Positions 23,561 to 33,100 of a stretch of DNA of 64,000 bases are shown here, piece by piece. The first letter of the stretch is position 1. Every line of letters starts with the position of its first letter. Under the pieces are notes generated by a model. It searched no databases, was not told the DNA's origin, and saw nothing but the letters and a program-made list of their open reading frames with translations. The DNA is from Myrica gale. Lineage: Eukaryota; Streptophyta; Magnoliopsida; Fagales; Myricaceae. The position numbers and the translations under genes are program-made. The DNA is taken from contig OZ005608.1 in the NCBI GenBank assembly GCA_963930655.1, positions 20,051,271 through 20,115,270 of the forward strand. The letters run 5' to 3'.

Positions 23561-24620
23561 GATTAGAGTACTGCATCACGTCAACCTCAAACATTTTGGC
23601 GTAAAATCTGATATAGCTTGCTAGGCTAATTAAAGACTCAGATAGAACAAATTAGGAGTATAATAGGAAGTTTGGAAGTCATTAAATTTGCAAATTAGAG
23701 ATTTTACACGAATCAAAATTCCTTCAATCCATGCCCGAAATCAAACTTGCATACAAGATATTCTGCAGTCTATTTTTTTCGGATATTAATTGCTATCAAC
23801 TTGGCGTAGTTTTGCTTATTGTTTATCACAGTACGTCAAAGCTTAAAGTATGTTCTGAACGTATACATAGAAGCAAGAACAGCATGTTGTCCTCGAACTT
23901 CTCCCCAACAAAATAACAAATAGATATCACAGCCTCACCCACCGGTACCCCGCATCTCCAAGAAAGCTCTCCTTCCGGGGAATACGCAAACGAGATTATC
24001 CTAATAAATGAAAATGCCTAAAATCGATGATCTTTCTATGTCTAACTCTATCATAAGGCTTTAAAGAGAGAGAGAGAGAGCACCAGATGAGAGATCCTTC
24101 TCATGAGGGATCAGAGTATCAGAATGGCTTAGTATTTCAACTTTTTCGTCCATCACCATCAGGAGCTAGCGGTTGATATATATTCTGAAAATCTGCTGGA
24201 TCGGTCTTCTCTTCCTTTTCTTTCTTTTCTTTGGGAAAAAAGCAGTTTTGCTTTAGTCCGTGAGGAAGATATAAACCCGAGCTAGCGTGTTTATATATAG
24301 CCTGCTAAGTGTAATCTAATTCGTGCAGTACTTAAGATTCCTAGCTTTACTTGCGTTGTTATTATATACCTCAAATCAGATCAGATCAGATCACAAGAGT
24401 GGGATGAAAGCAAAATGCGGCAAGCCTGAGGCCAATCCCAAGCCATGCCATATTCTTTCTTGCCTCAGCACAGCTTCTTCTCCTCCGATTTGTTATATAT
24501 TCTGGCTTGAGCTATACTATATTGCCAGCCGTGTGTCCCTGGGTTTTATGGTTCGGGCCTGCAGTTTGTACAGGTTCCTTGAGGTGTGCTAAATATTCTA
24601 TAATTGTTACCAGGGGGAAT
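23561..24620. repeat. upstream region of MATH copy 2, containing the conserved block
   Basis: 23561-24000 is the proximal upstream region, similar to 9038-9250 but shorter. 24030-24560 matches 10330-10864, including the GA microsatellite (24064-24079), the CAACTTTTTCGTCCATC word, TATATATAG followed by CCTGCTAAGTG near 24293-24310, and the final block shared with 2326-2430. No confirmed gene. Confidence 0.6.
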
Positions 24621-24774
24621 TTTATTTTATATTTTGGTTACAAGGGATAAATTTGCAGTACCCCTATGTACAGAGCTTTGACGAATTTGTCCAATGTAGT
24701 CACAGTAGAAGCCTTAATGCCATAGCAAAATCCAAATACAATCGGCCAACTAACCGATAGCATCCCATTGAAAG
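24621..24774. other. short intergenic spacer
   Basis: Nothing recognised. Confidence 0.5.
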
Positions 24775-25990
24775 ACTATGTAGCAACTCAAGAGGGGGTA
24801 AATTGAGTTTTAATAGATATTAACAATCCACCTCCACCAATCACAGATAATCACAATAAATCATAGCAGTATAGGAATAATGAAAATTAAGAAGATAAGG
24901 GTTGAAGAGAATAACACCGTAGTTTTTAGGTGGTTCGGCCAAAACACTTGCCTACATCCACCTCCAAGGTTATTCATGACTTCCTTGGACTTCCCTCACT
25001 ATAATCGAATAGCAAGTACGCATTAGCTTCTGGGGTGCTAAGGAACCGTTACAAAGCGTATTCAAAGATCACGCTTAAACTTTTCTCAAATCCTCACAAC
25101 CTAGAGGATTTCTTCTACTCTCACAAGTAGGACCCAGTGTTTACCCAACACTCTCAAGGTTTAAATGGAATGGGTACAAGGTGAAAACTCACGTATTGGC
25201 TCTTAAAGCCGAATATTCAAGTATGAGGTACAAGGGTAGGAGAGAAGATAGATTTACACTAGAAGACTCAAAATTTGATGGTGAAGGAGCATGCCTTCTC
25301 AGTAGGTGCGGAGCTTCTCTCTTCTTCAAGGTTTTCCCTCTTTTCTCAAGAGTTAGGTCAAGGAGTAATTGCAAAATTGTGCGTGTAGGTGAGAGCTCAT
25401 ATCTTCTTCAACAATCGGTCTTCTATTTAACCCATTTTGTCTTCAACGGTCGAGTGGGTAGGTGAGAGAGCCGTTGGAAACTTTTCCATGAAATGAGGAG
25501 CGTTTTAATGCGTCTGATGGCTTTCCGGAAAATCCTCAATCCCGTGTAATGTGTCGACACTTCAACTAGCATGTGCTGACACATAAAATTTGAACTAAAA
25601 GTTAGGTCTCGGCAGTCAGTGCAATGTGTCGACACTATAAGGTCAATGTGTCGACACATGTTTTTGCCTTAAAAAACATGTCTCGGGAGATAGTGCAATG
25701 TGTCTACACATGTTCTGAATGTGTCGACACCTAAAAGTTCTAGAGACAAAAATCAGTATTTTTGAAGTTTTTCAACTCATTCCAAAAAGATTTTAAGTGT
25801 CGTATCCTTTGAAGAGATTATCAAGTCTTATGAGCAAAGACTTTTAGAGAGATAATTTCAATCCTTTTGAAATATAACTTGGAATTTGTGGATTGTAGAA
25901 ATAGATTTTAAAGTCCTCAAAAACTAAGAAACTTTTGTTATCATCAAAATCATTTATAGATTGTTTGTAAAACAACCTTGGGCTAACACT
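24775..25990. mobile_element. LTR-like fragment (Copia type suspected)
   Basis: The start (ACTCAAGAGGGGGTAAATTG) and the GTTTTTAGGTGGTTCGGCC word near 24925 are of the kind found in LTRs of plant Copia elements of the SIRE/Maximus group. No second LTR, primer site or coding domain is present, so it may be a solo or broken LTR. The 94-residue frame at 25181-25465 is not recognisable. The stretch 25545-25735 holds a repeated GTGTCGACAC word. Confidence 0.4.
25545..25735. repeat. dispersed ATGTGTCGACAC motif cluster
   Basis: The word ATGTGTCGACAC or a one-base variant occurs at about 25551, 25625, 25648, 25697 and 25721, with a looser form at 25570. Its core GTGTCGACAC is a perfect palindrome. 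Confidence 0.85.
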
Positions 25991-26157
25991 AACTAACTCA
26001 TCCACCCTAAGCGCAACAAGAGGATAGTAAAAACTTGCTAATTGGATGCAAATAACTCGTTTTAGTATTATGTGTGCACTCTTATGTAATCCAATATGTG
26101 ATCCATATATCTTTCATTAACCCATTAATACAAGTAAAATACACATACATATGACGC

Positions 26158-26163
<6 letters not shown>

Positions 26164-26192
<29 letters not shown>
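26164..26192. repeat. AT microsatellite
   Basis: About fourteen AT units next to a MITE-like element. Confidence 0.92.
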
Positions 26193-26194
<2 letters not shown>

Positions 26195-26196
<2 letters not shown>

Positions 26197-26560
26197 AATA
26201 CACTTTTTCTCTATTAACTGTTGAGGTTCGGCCGACACATTACATTTTCTAAACTATCAATTTATTTCATCCACCATTCAATTTATACTAATCTTGAAGA
26301 CTTTGCACTCTCTTCTATTAATTTGTAAGGAAATTAATTTTTTGGTCCATGAAATGACAATTTTACCATCACATTTTTTTTAAATTGTAATGTTTGTGTG
26401 GTGTAAAAGCATCATCTCACAAACTAAAATTTTAATTTTATTCGAAATTAATGACGAAGAGCTCAAAATTTACAAGATTGATAGTTGAATGGTGGAATGT
26501 AACGAAACTGATAGTTATGAGTGCAATGTGTCAGAACGATGGGCAAAAAGTATATTTTCT
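26195..26560. mobile_element. MITE-like element with TTAAATACACTTTTT ends
   Basis: The left end TTAAATACACTTTTT and the inverse of the right end (AAAATATACTTTTTGCC) face each other over about 360 bp. Internal half-sites ACACATTACATTTT and its inverse near 26500-26530 extend the inverted repeat. It is bracketed by AT microsatellites, so the target duplication cannot be read. Confidence 0.55.
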
Positions 26561-26572
26561 CATCTTTCTCTC

Positions 26573-26575
<3 letters not shown>

Positions 26576-26610
<35 letters not shown>
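26576..26610. repeat. AT microsatellite
   Basis: About seventeen AT units. Confidence 0.92.
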
Positions 26611-26611
<1 letters not shown>

Positions 26612-26612
<1 letters not shown>

Positions 26613-27930
26613 ACAATCAGCTTTTAGCTGTGCTTGTTTTAGCAATTGTCACAAAAAAGCTGATAACCGCGGATTGTTACCGGTGCTTCACAAAAACAAA
26701 CGCTGATAAATCTTGAGAATTTAGCCACGTTTAACCTAAAACACTGCAACATCTTGTGATTTATTGGCGGTTTGTCTAAAACGCTATTAGTAACGTTCTT
26801 CTCACAACCTGCTAAATCCCAACGTTTAAAAAAGCGCTACTATGATTTGACCCTCTCTCTACCCTCTTTCTCTCTGATTTTTCGTTCAAGTCGTCGGTTC
26901 GGAGGAGGGGATTCTTTTCTTTTCTTTTCTCTTTTCCCCTCTTCTCCATTCCCTCTTCCTTTTTCTTCTTTCTGGTTCGGCTGGTTGTTGTTGGTTGGGT
27001 GTTTTTTTTTCTTTTTGCTTCTGTGCAGGTGGCTGCCGATCGGTGCCCGCTCATTTCCACCCCGTTTCTTCCCACACGCGCCCCACTGTTGGTCTCCTTC
27101 GGTCGAGATCTTCACTGTCGTCCCTTTCCGCTCCCCAAATGACGGAGCGTGATGCTTCACACGCTCCACACGGCGCGCGTGTATCTCACGCGTCGTACAC
27201 TTTCAGGGCCCGTCATGCTTCCGCCGCCACCCGCCGCCTGCCTCTCTTCCCATATCTAGCCTCTGTGGCTCCTGCAGTGGATCTGCCATGACCACCCACA
27301 CGCGTCGTCGCCGCCGCCGCCGCTGCCGACCTGGCCAGAACCTTCCCAGTCTTCCCCGGCAGTTATGTTATGCTTTTGCCTGTTTGGGTCAGCCCCTATG
27401 TTTAGGGCTTGTTTTATGTTCAGTGTTCGCCCGTTTGGGCTAGCCTCTCTGTTTCGGGCTTGCTTATGTTTAATTATGTGTTTTTATTATGTCTGCAATT
27501 ACAGCTGGGATTGCAAGTTTAGCGCTCGTTTGGAGCCGGCTCACCAACTATGTTGGCGGTCCTTCAGCGACAGTTCTTTCACGATTTTTCCGTGTATCCC
27601 AGGACCCTTGGGTCCTCTCGCTTCGGGCTTTGTGCCCGCCACCTCCGAGGACCTTGTGTCCTCTTTAATAGCCACTTCATTGTTGGCCCCTCCGCTGTCG
27701 CTTGTAACGCCCCTTTTGGGTTCTTTTCTTTGTTTTCCTAGCTTGTAATCTTTGTTTGTGTTTTTTCAATATATAAAAGTATTTGTTTCAACAAAAAAAA
27801 TGCTACTTTAAGTATGGAATTTAGTAGCGAATCTTCTCATGATGCTGATAAAACTTGGGATTTCTTGGAATGCAGCGGTGTTTTTATAGTATTTAGCCCT
27901 ATTTTTTAAATAATGTTGTTCAAATTCCAC
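26612..27930. repeat. CACTA-like GCTGCTAAA-type fragment, copy 2, split by a retroposon
   Basis: 26612-26842 and 27800-27930 together follow the order of copy 1 at 20290-20650 (AGCTTTTAGCTGTG, then AACATCTTGTGATTTA, then GCGCTACTAT, then AGTATGGAATTTAG). The middle 960 bp is an insertion. Confidence 0.6.
26843..27799 (+). mobile_element. L1-type retroposon nested in the CACTA-like repeat
   Basis: The insert begins after GCGCTACTATGA and ends in an A-run at 27792-27799, followed by TGCTACTTTAA. Comparison with the unoccupied copy (GCGCTACTATAAG near 20500) shows the target was copied imperfectly on both sides. The 3-prime end AATATATAAAAGTATTTG before the A-run resembles plant L1 tails. The body is pyrimidine- and GC-rich, with CpG-rich words (GGCGCGCGTG) at 27165-27190. 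Open frames of 98-127 residues show no retroelement domains, so it is a truncated copy. Confidence 0.65.
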
Positions 27931-28134
27931 ACACACATATATATATTAAAATGATAAGACTTTGAAACGTTTCGGTGCTTATGCATGTTTTCAGTAAATG
28001 TCGTAGAGTTCTAGCCAGTTCCCAGAAATATTACATTGTTTTTTAAAAAAAACGAAAAGAAAAAATGTCGTAGAGTTCTAGCCAGTTTCTAGAAATATTT
28101 CATTTTAATATATTGTTTTTAAGACATTAGACCT
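27931..28134. other. spacer with a short direct duplication
   Basis: The word AAATGTCGTAGAGTTCTAGCC occurs twice (about 27997 and 28064), as a local duplication of about 67 bp. No gene. Confidence 0.6.
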
Positions 28135-28328
28135 ATAAAGTTACACATTTTTTCGATTTAGACCATGTACGTTTATTGGGCGCCAATTTTGACGGATTTC
28201 TTCAAAACGTGTCTCTCACTTGACTGCCATCGAGGTACGATGTGTAAATATTTTGACGAAATTCGTCTAAATTGACGCTCAATTACCGTACAGTGTCTAA
28301 ATTGAAAAAATGTGTAATTTTATGAGTT
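28135..28328. mobile_element. MITE-like inverted repeat
   Basis: About 34 bases at the left (containing TTACACATTTTTTCGATTTA) are matched inversely at 28290-28328 (TTACACATTTTTTCAATTTA in the inverse reading) with few mismatches. The arms enclose about 125 bp. The whole could fold as a hairpin. Confidence 0.65.
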
Positions 28329-29343
28329 CAATGTCTCAAAAATAATACATCGGAGTGCAATGTGTAAATACTCTCAAAGATAATAGGGGCAAATTATATT
28401 TAACCCAAATTTTTTTCTTAAAAAAAAAAGAAACAAAAGGAACTCGTTGCTGGTTCCAACTTCCATTCTCTAAGCCTACTTAAACCTAAGTGTGGCTTCC
28501 CAAAGTTATTGGAGCACCGAATTTCGAGTCAAATAGTTCATTAATTTTGATACATGTAAGTATAACTATGGATGATATGTCTATATTTAATTTGAACCGC
28601 ATCTATTTATTGGAAATTTGATGTACCAAAACTAATAGGGGTTCGATGTATATATTCAAGAATTGTGGTACTATAATTTATGTAGAAGGCGGATCCTCAA
28701 GTCTGGTCCAATTTCGAGTTTCATAGCAACTTATCTTTCTGTTTGGCTTTGCTATGTTTTCTTTCCATTCGTAAGTTCTTTTTAAGGTAATGAGGAAAAT
28801 CTAGGAATCTATTCACATGCACCGAGTTCGGGCAGATTTTATCCAGTTTCTACTCGAGTTAGGTTCAACATTAGGGTAAACTTCGGACTGTGCAGCCCTT
28901 TCAAGCCATACATACTACGTAAGTCGAACTTTATTGTAACCTAGGAATTGTTTGTACTTAGGATTCAAATCTGAGACCTCAGAGGAGCACAAACCTAGAT
29001 GTCAAGTCTTGATCACTCAAGTCAACACCTTAAAATTTCATTCCAAATTATCTATAATTAAAGAATAATTAATAAATTAGTGTAGAGACCGCTTCCAATT
29101 TTATTAAAATTTTACTTTACTTTGATCTCACATTCACCGATTCTAATACCACATTTTTTTTAACACCACCACAAAATTTTAATAAAATTTTACAAACAAA
29201 CACACTTACTTTCCCAACACTCATACGTCCTAAACCTACGAGTTTCCACGGATAGAAAGCCAACAAAATACGTGGTAAAAAAGTCAAAACTGCTTAAAAA
29301 CCTAACTATCAAAGGTATATCACTTCATAAAAATAGACAAAAA
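28329..29343. other. intergenic, no gene seen
   Basis: AT-rich. 29095-29235 contains AAAATTTTA words and an end CAAACAAACACACTTAC that look like an eroded MITE of the type at 53349-53516. Bases just before the tRNA include AAAAATAGACAAAAACC, A-rich with a CAA word as is usual upstream of plant tRNA genes. Confidence 0.5.
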
Positions 29344-29436
29344 CCGACCTTAGCTCAGTTGGTAGAGCGGAGGACTGTAGTTGGAATATTCCTGATAGCC
29401 ATCCTTAGGTCGCTGGTTCGAATCCGGCAGGTCGGA
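29344..29436 (+). tRNA. tRNA-Tyr (GTA), with 20-nt intron
   Basis: The acceptor arms CCGACCT and AGGTCGG pair perfectly, followed by discriminator A. The A box TAGCTCAGTTGG (29351-29362) and B box GGTTCGAATCC (29415-29425) are intact. The anticodon GTA is at 29377-29379 in a loop CTGTAGA between stem arms GAGGA and TCCTT. An intron at 29381-29400 lies directly after the base 3-prime of the anticodon, the canonical place; plant tRNA-Tyr genes normally carry one. CCA is not encoded, as expected for a nuclear gene. The mature tRNA would be 73 nt before CCA addition. Confidence 0.96.
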
Positions 29437-29447
29437 CTGTTTCATTA

Positions 29448-29454
29448 TTTTTTT
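29448..29454 (+). terminator. RNA polymerase III terminator
   Basis: A run of seven T residues, 11 bases downstream of the tRNA-Tyr gene. Confidence 0.85.
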
Positions 29455-29803
29455 CCAATATTATTATACCCAGCATATTCTAAACTTTACGTCCCCCAAA
29501 AAAAATATTATCCGTGTGAATGGGGCAGGAGAACAGAATCTGGAATTCTTCCCACTTGTATTTTCCTTTATTTCCTCTCGTTTCCATGTCATCCAGAAAA
29601 AAAAAATAGCCTTCTTTTTTTTGGCTAAATCTTTAAATTGCAAGATGAAATTTGTATCGCATTCTAACTCAAAAGACTTCGAAAACACATTCAGTACATA
29701 AAGATTTACAAGCATTCCAGGAACCAATCTATACACCTCATTTCATCAAGGCATCAATTATGGCGGGGGGTCAAAACGTATAGCTGGGTAAAGCAAGGAC
29801 CAG

Positions 29804-29982
29804 GGGGCTGTTCGGTTTGTTTGTATTCTCAGGATTTTTTGAATCCTGAGAATACACAAACCGAAGATGTTTTTTAACATCATCTAAAAACAACTACAAC
29901 ACGTATACCAATAAAGTTAACATCACCTAAAAATTCTCAAAACACAAAAAATTCTCAAAAAACTACCAAACCGAACAGCTCC
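29804..29982. mobile_element. MITE with CAG duplication and internal hairpin
   Basis: The ends GGGGCTGTTCGGTTTG and (inverse) GGAGCTGTTCGGTTTG match at 15 of 16. The triplet CAG flanks both sides (29801-29803, 29983-29985). A 3-bp duplication and GG ends fit PIF/Harbinger. Just inside the left end is a perfect 13-bp stem, TATTCTCAGGATT paired with AATCCTGAGAATA, around a 5-base loop. Confidence 0.85.
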
Positions 29983-30199
29983 CAGGACTTTCCTTAGTTG
30001 AGTCAACTTGGTTCGATCAAATACTCCAGATCCATCCAAATCTAAAAGGTTTTCTGAACCTTGACAGACTTAGAAGGCGGCACCAAGTATATGCTTGCAT
30101 TTAAACCAGCTGAAAGTTTAAGAGACTGACTAACTCAGAAAAGAGAAAAAATTTGCTCTTTGCCTCTCTCATGATCACAAGAGCATCTCTGTCATAATT

Positions 30200-33100
30200 C
30201 TATTTTGGTTTCCCCTGGAAAGTTTTCGATCCAGAAGGCTCGGAGCTTCTATTCCCAGAACTGGTTTCTGACATTTGTATTGCTTCCTTCAAGCTCTGCA
30301 CTACCTGACTCATTGCTGGCCTCTCCTTACCATTCTTGTTTAGGCAGCTATCTGCAAGCTTAGCTATTTTCCGAGCTGAAGAAATAGAATACTGGTTTCT
30401 GAGTCTTGGGTCTATTATCATGGAGAACCTACTAGTGTCAGCTGGAAACTGTTTCACCCAATCTAGAAGCTTCTGCTCCCCTGCTGGACGGTTTCTTTCC
30501 AAAGCTCGCCTGCCTGTGAGGATCTCATACAGCACAACACCAAAACTCCATATATCGCTCTGGATTGTTAGGTGGCCTGTTTCAATATAGTCCGGAGCTG
30601 CATATCCATAAGTCCCGACAACCTTCATAACAAAATAAAGCCAAGTTAAGTCACAAGGAGAATAGTAGCAGACAACTCATTCTTCATTATTGATCAAGCA
30701 ACCCGATGCTTCTTGTTCTGAAATTTATGATTGAGATATGCCGACTTCTGGATTGGAGAGCCAATGTAACAGTCAGCAACCATAAGATAACACCAGCTAG
30801 CGAGAACTTGATCAAGATCTAATGAATCCTACCCAATAAATATATACAATTTGCAGCATGTACCAGAAAAGGGAAACAAAAGTTTTCATTATTTCATCCC
30901 CTCATTATATCCTTTAATTCAAAACCCTTACCACAAGGGCTAGAAAAGAGTCCCTTCAGATAATTTGTAACATTGTTCTTTAATTACACCATAACCAAGT
31001 CAGGAAGACCAAGCCACATTAAAACTAGGACACAAATGAGAATGGTTTGGTCCAGTATGTGTCAAAACAATGAATTAGCCAATTTTACAGCCTACAAGAA
31101 TGTCGTTAGAGTATATCCACTATGACCTACTTACCGCAGTAGATACATGAGTACGGTCACCCTGTGGCCCTTCCCTAGCAAGCCCAAAATCTGAGAGCTT
31201 TGCTTTAAATTCTTCATCCAAGAGCACATTTGAAGACTTGAAATCTCGATATATCACCTTTTCAATCAGAGAAAACAAAAGGTTTTAGCAGAATACAGAT
31301 TAGAATATTGCTTGAAATTAATGGAAAATACTGACATAAATCTATTAGGATATTCTCTACTGATGCTTTTTTTCAGATATGGTAAACAGGGAGGGAGGAG
31401 GGGGCTTTATTGTGATAAATAGATCAAAAATAGGTGACAGCAGAGTTCAGATCTCTGGCGGTTAGACCAAGCATTGTATTACCACTATCAGAGCAAGACA
31501 GCAGGCATCTTTGCCTGCACTTAGCTCCTTAAGACCATCATGATCAATGGTGCATGTTTTTCCTTAACCCTGAGTTCAAACAAATCTTCAGAATTCAGTA
31601 TCACACATATACGTAGCTTCTTCTATTGTACTTGGGTGTTTCACCAATTCTTATACGTTATAATTTTGGACGTTGTAAGAGCAGGAATGTCCAACTGCCA
31701 GGAGAACAAAATGGGTACTCTACAATTATATGAAGCATGACAAAACAAAAACGTATCCATCTTAAATTGAATTAAGATCCTATCTCTATAAGCTTCTCTG
31801 ATGGAAAAGGTCAAATGTCTGATGCTGATAACTGTAATTACCATGCAGGGCAATATCATTTAGTCTGATGAAATTGAAGGTTCCACTAAATCTTACTTGA
31901 AAATTGCAAATGATTTCCCATTCCATACTATAGGGCTTCTATAGATAACCAAACTTAGGTTCAAATCACGTTTGAACTGCTAGGGTTATAGAGAATGGTT
32001 GAATTTGAACGAACCACTTTATAGTATTCACAAAAATGTTTCCCCTGTAAAGCTTTGTGGGGGGGGGGGGGGGAATCACCGGCGTGGGTCTTGGACATGG
32101 TTTCCTCTGTGGGTCAGATGGTTGGGGTGTCGTGTGGTGGTCAAGAGGAAAACTAAGGGATCTCTTTCAAGCGTTGGAACACAACCGGGTGCAGCTTAGC
32201 TCGAAAAAGTTTAGAAAATCAGGGGGGAGGATGCTCAGGGAGTTGAAGGGATTACAGTCTTCGATCAACTATGAAGGGTCTTCGTCGATCGCTGGGAAGA
32301 CTAAGAGCTATGGGCTGGACTGCTAGGGGACCCGTTATGTGTCTTTAGGGTTGCGGGTGGGTGGGAGTTCTTGGGAGTCTTGTTGGCTAGTGGGTTGAGG
32401 GTGCTTTGTGTTTTTGGGCGAGTCTGTTTGGTTGGGAGTTATTGGGATTGTCTTGTTGGGCGTTTCTTGGTGTTCATTGGGTTTTTGTTTGTGTTTGGAT
32501 TCTTCAGTGTATTCTCTTGTACTGTTGACTCCGTGTGTTATGTGTTCCCTGTTTTTCTTCTTTTTAATAAGATTGGCTTACTTATCAAAAAAAAAGTATT
32601 CACAAAAATGCCTAGAGACCAACTAGTAATCAGTGAGAATATGTTTTCTTTCTTTAATTTGCGCATGAAGAACTGGAATAGGTTTCTGCCGCCCGTTAGT
32701 CAACAAATCTAAGCTACAAATTGAATTGTTGAAAGAAAATTACAGGTTAAATGAAACCAAAAGAGCCAAGATTAGCAAGTCGGAGTTAAGGATCCATTTT
32801 CTAAATAACTCAATATATTTCATTTCACACATTTCAACAGAATAAAAGAAATTGTACCTGGACTTCCAGTCCTCCATGCAGGTAAGCTAATCCTTGAGCT
32901 GCACCAAGAATAATTTCTAATCTGGTTTTCCATTGCAGAATAGGCAATGCCCTGCTGAAAAGATGATCTTCCAGGCTCCTGTTAGGCATGAACTCGTACA
33001 CCAACAACCGTTGGATCCCTCTTTCTCCATCAGCAGAACAGTATCCTAGAAGTTTCACTAGATTTTGGTGACTGACAACACCTAGAAATTGAACTTCTGC

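Noticed and set aside
26772..27291. Open frames of 87-126 residues on both strands
   Set aside because: Low-complexity Ser/Phe/Leu or Lys/Glu/Arg composition from a CT-rich tract; no motif.
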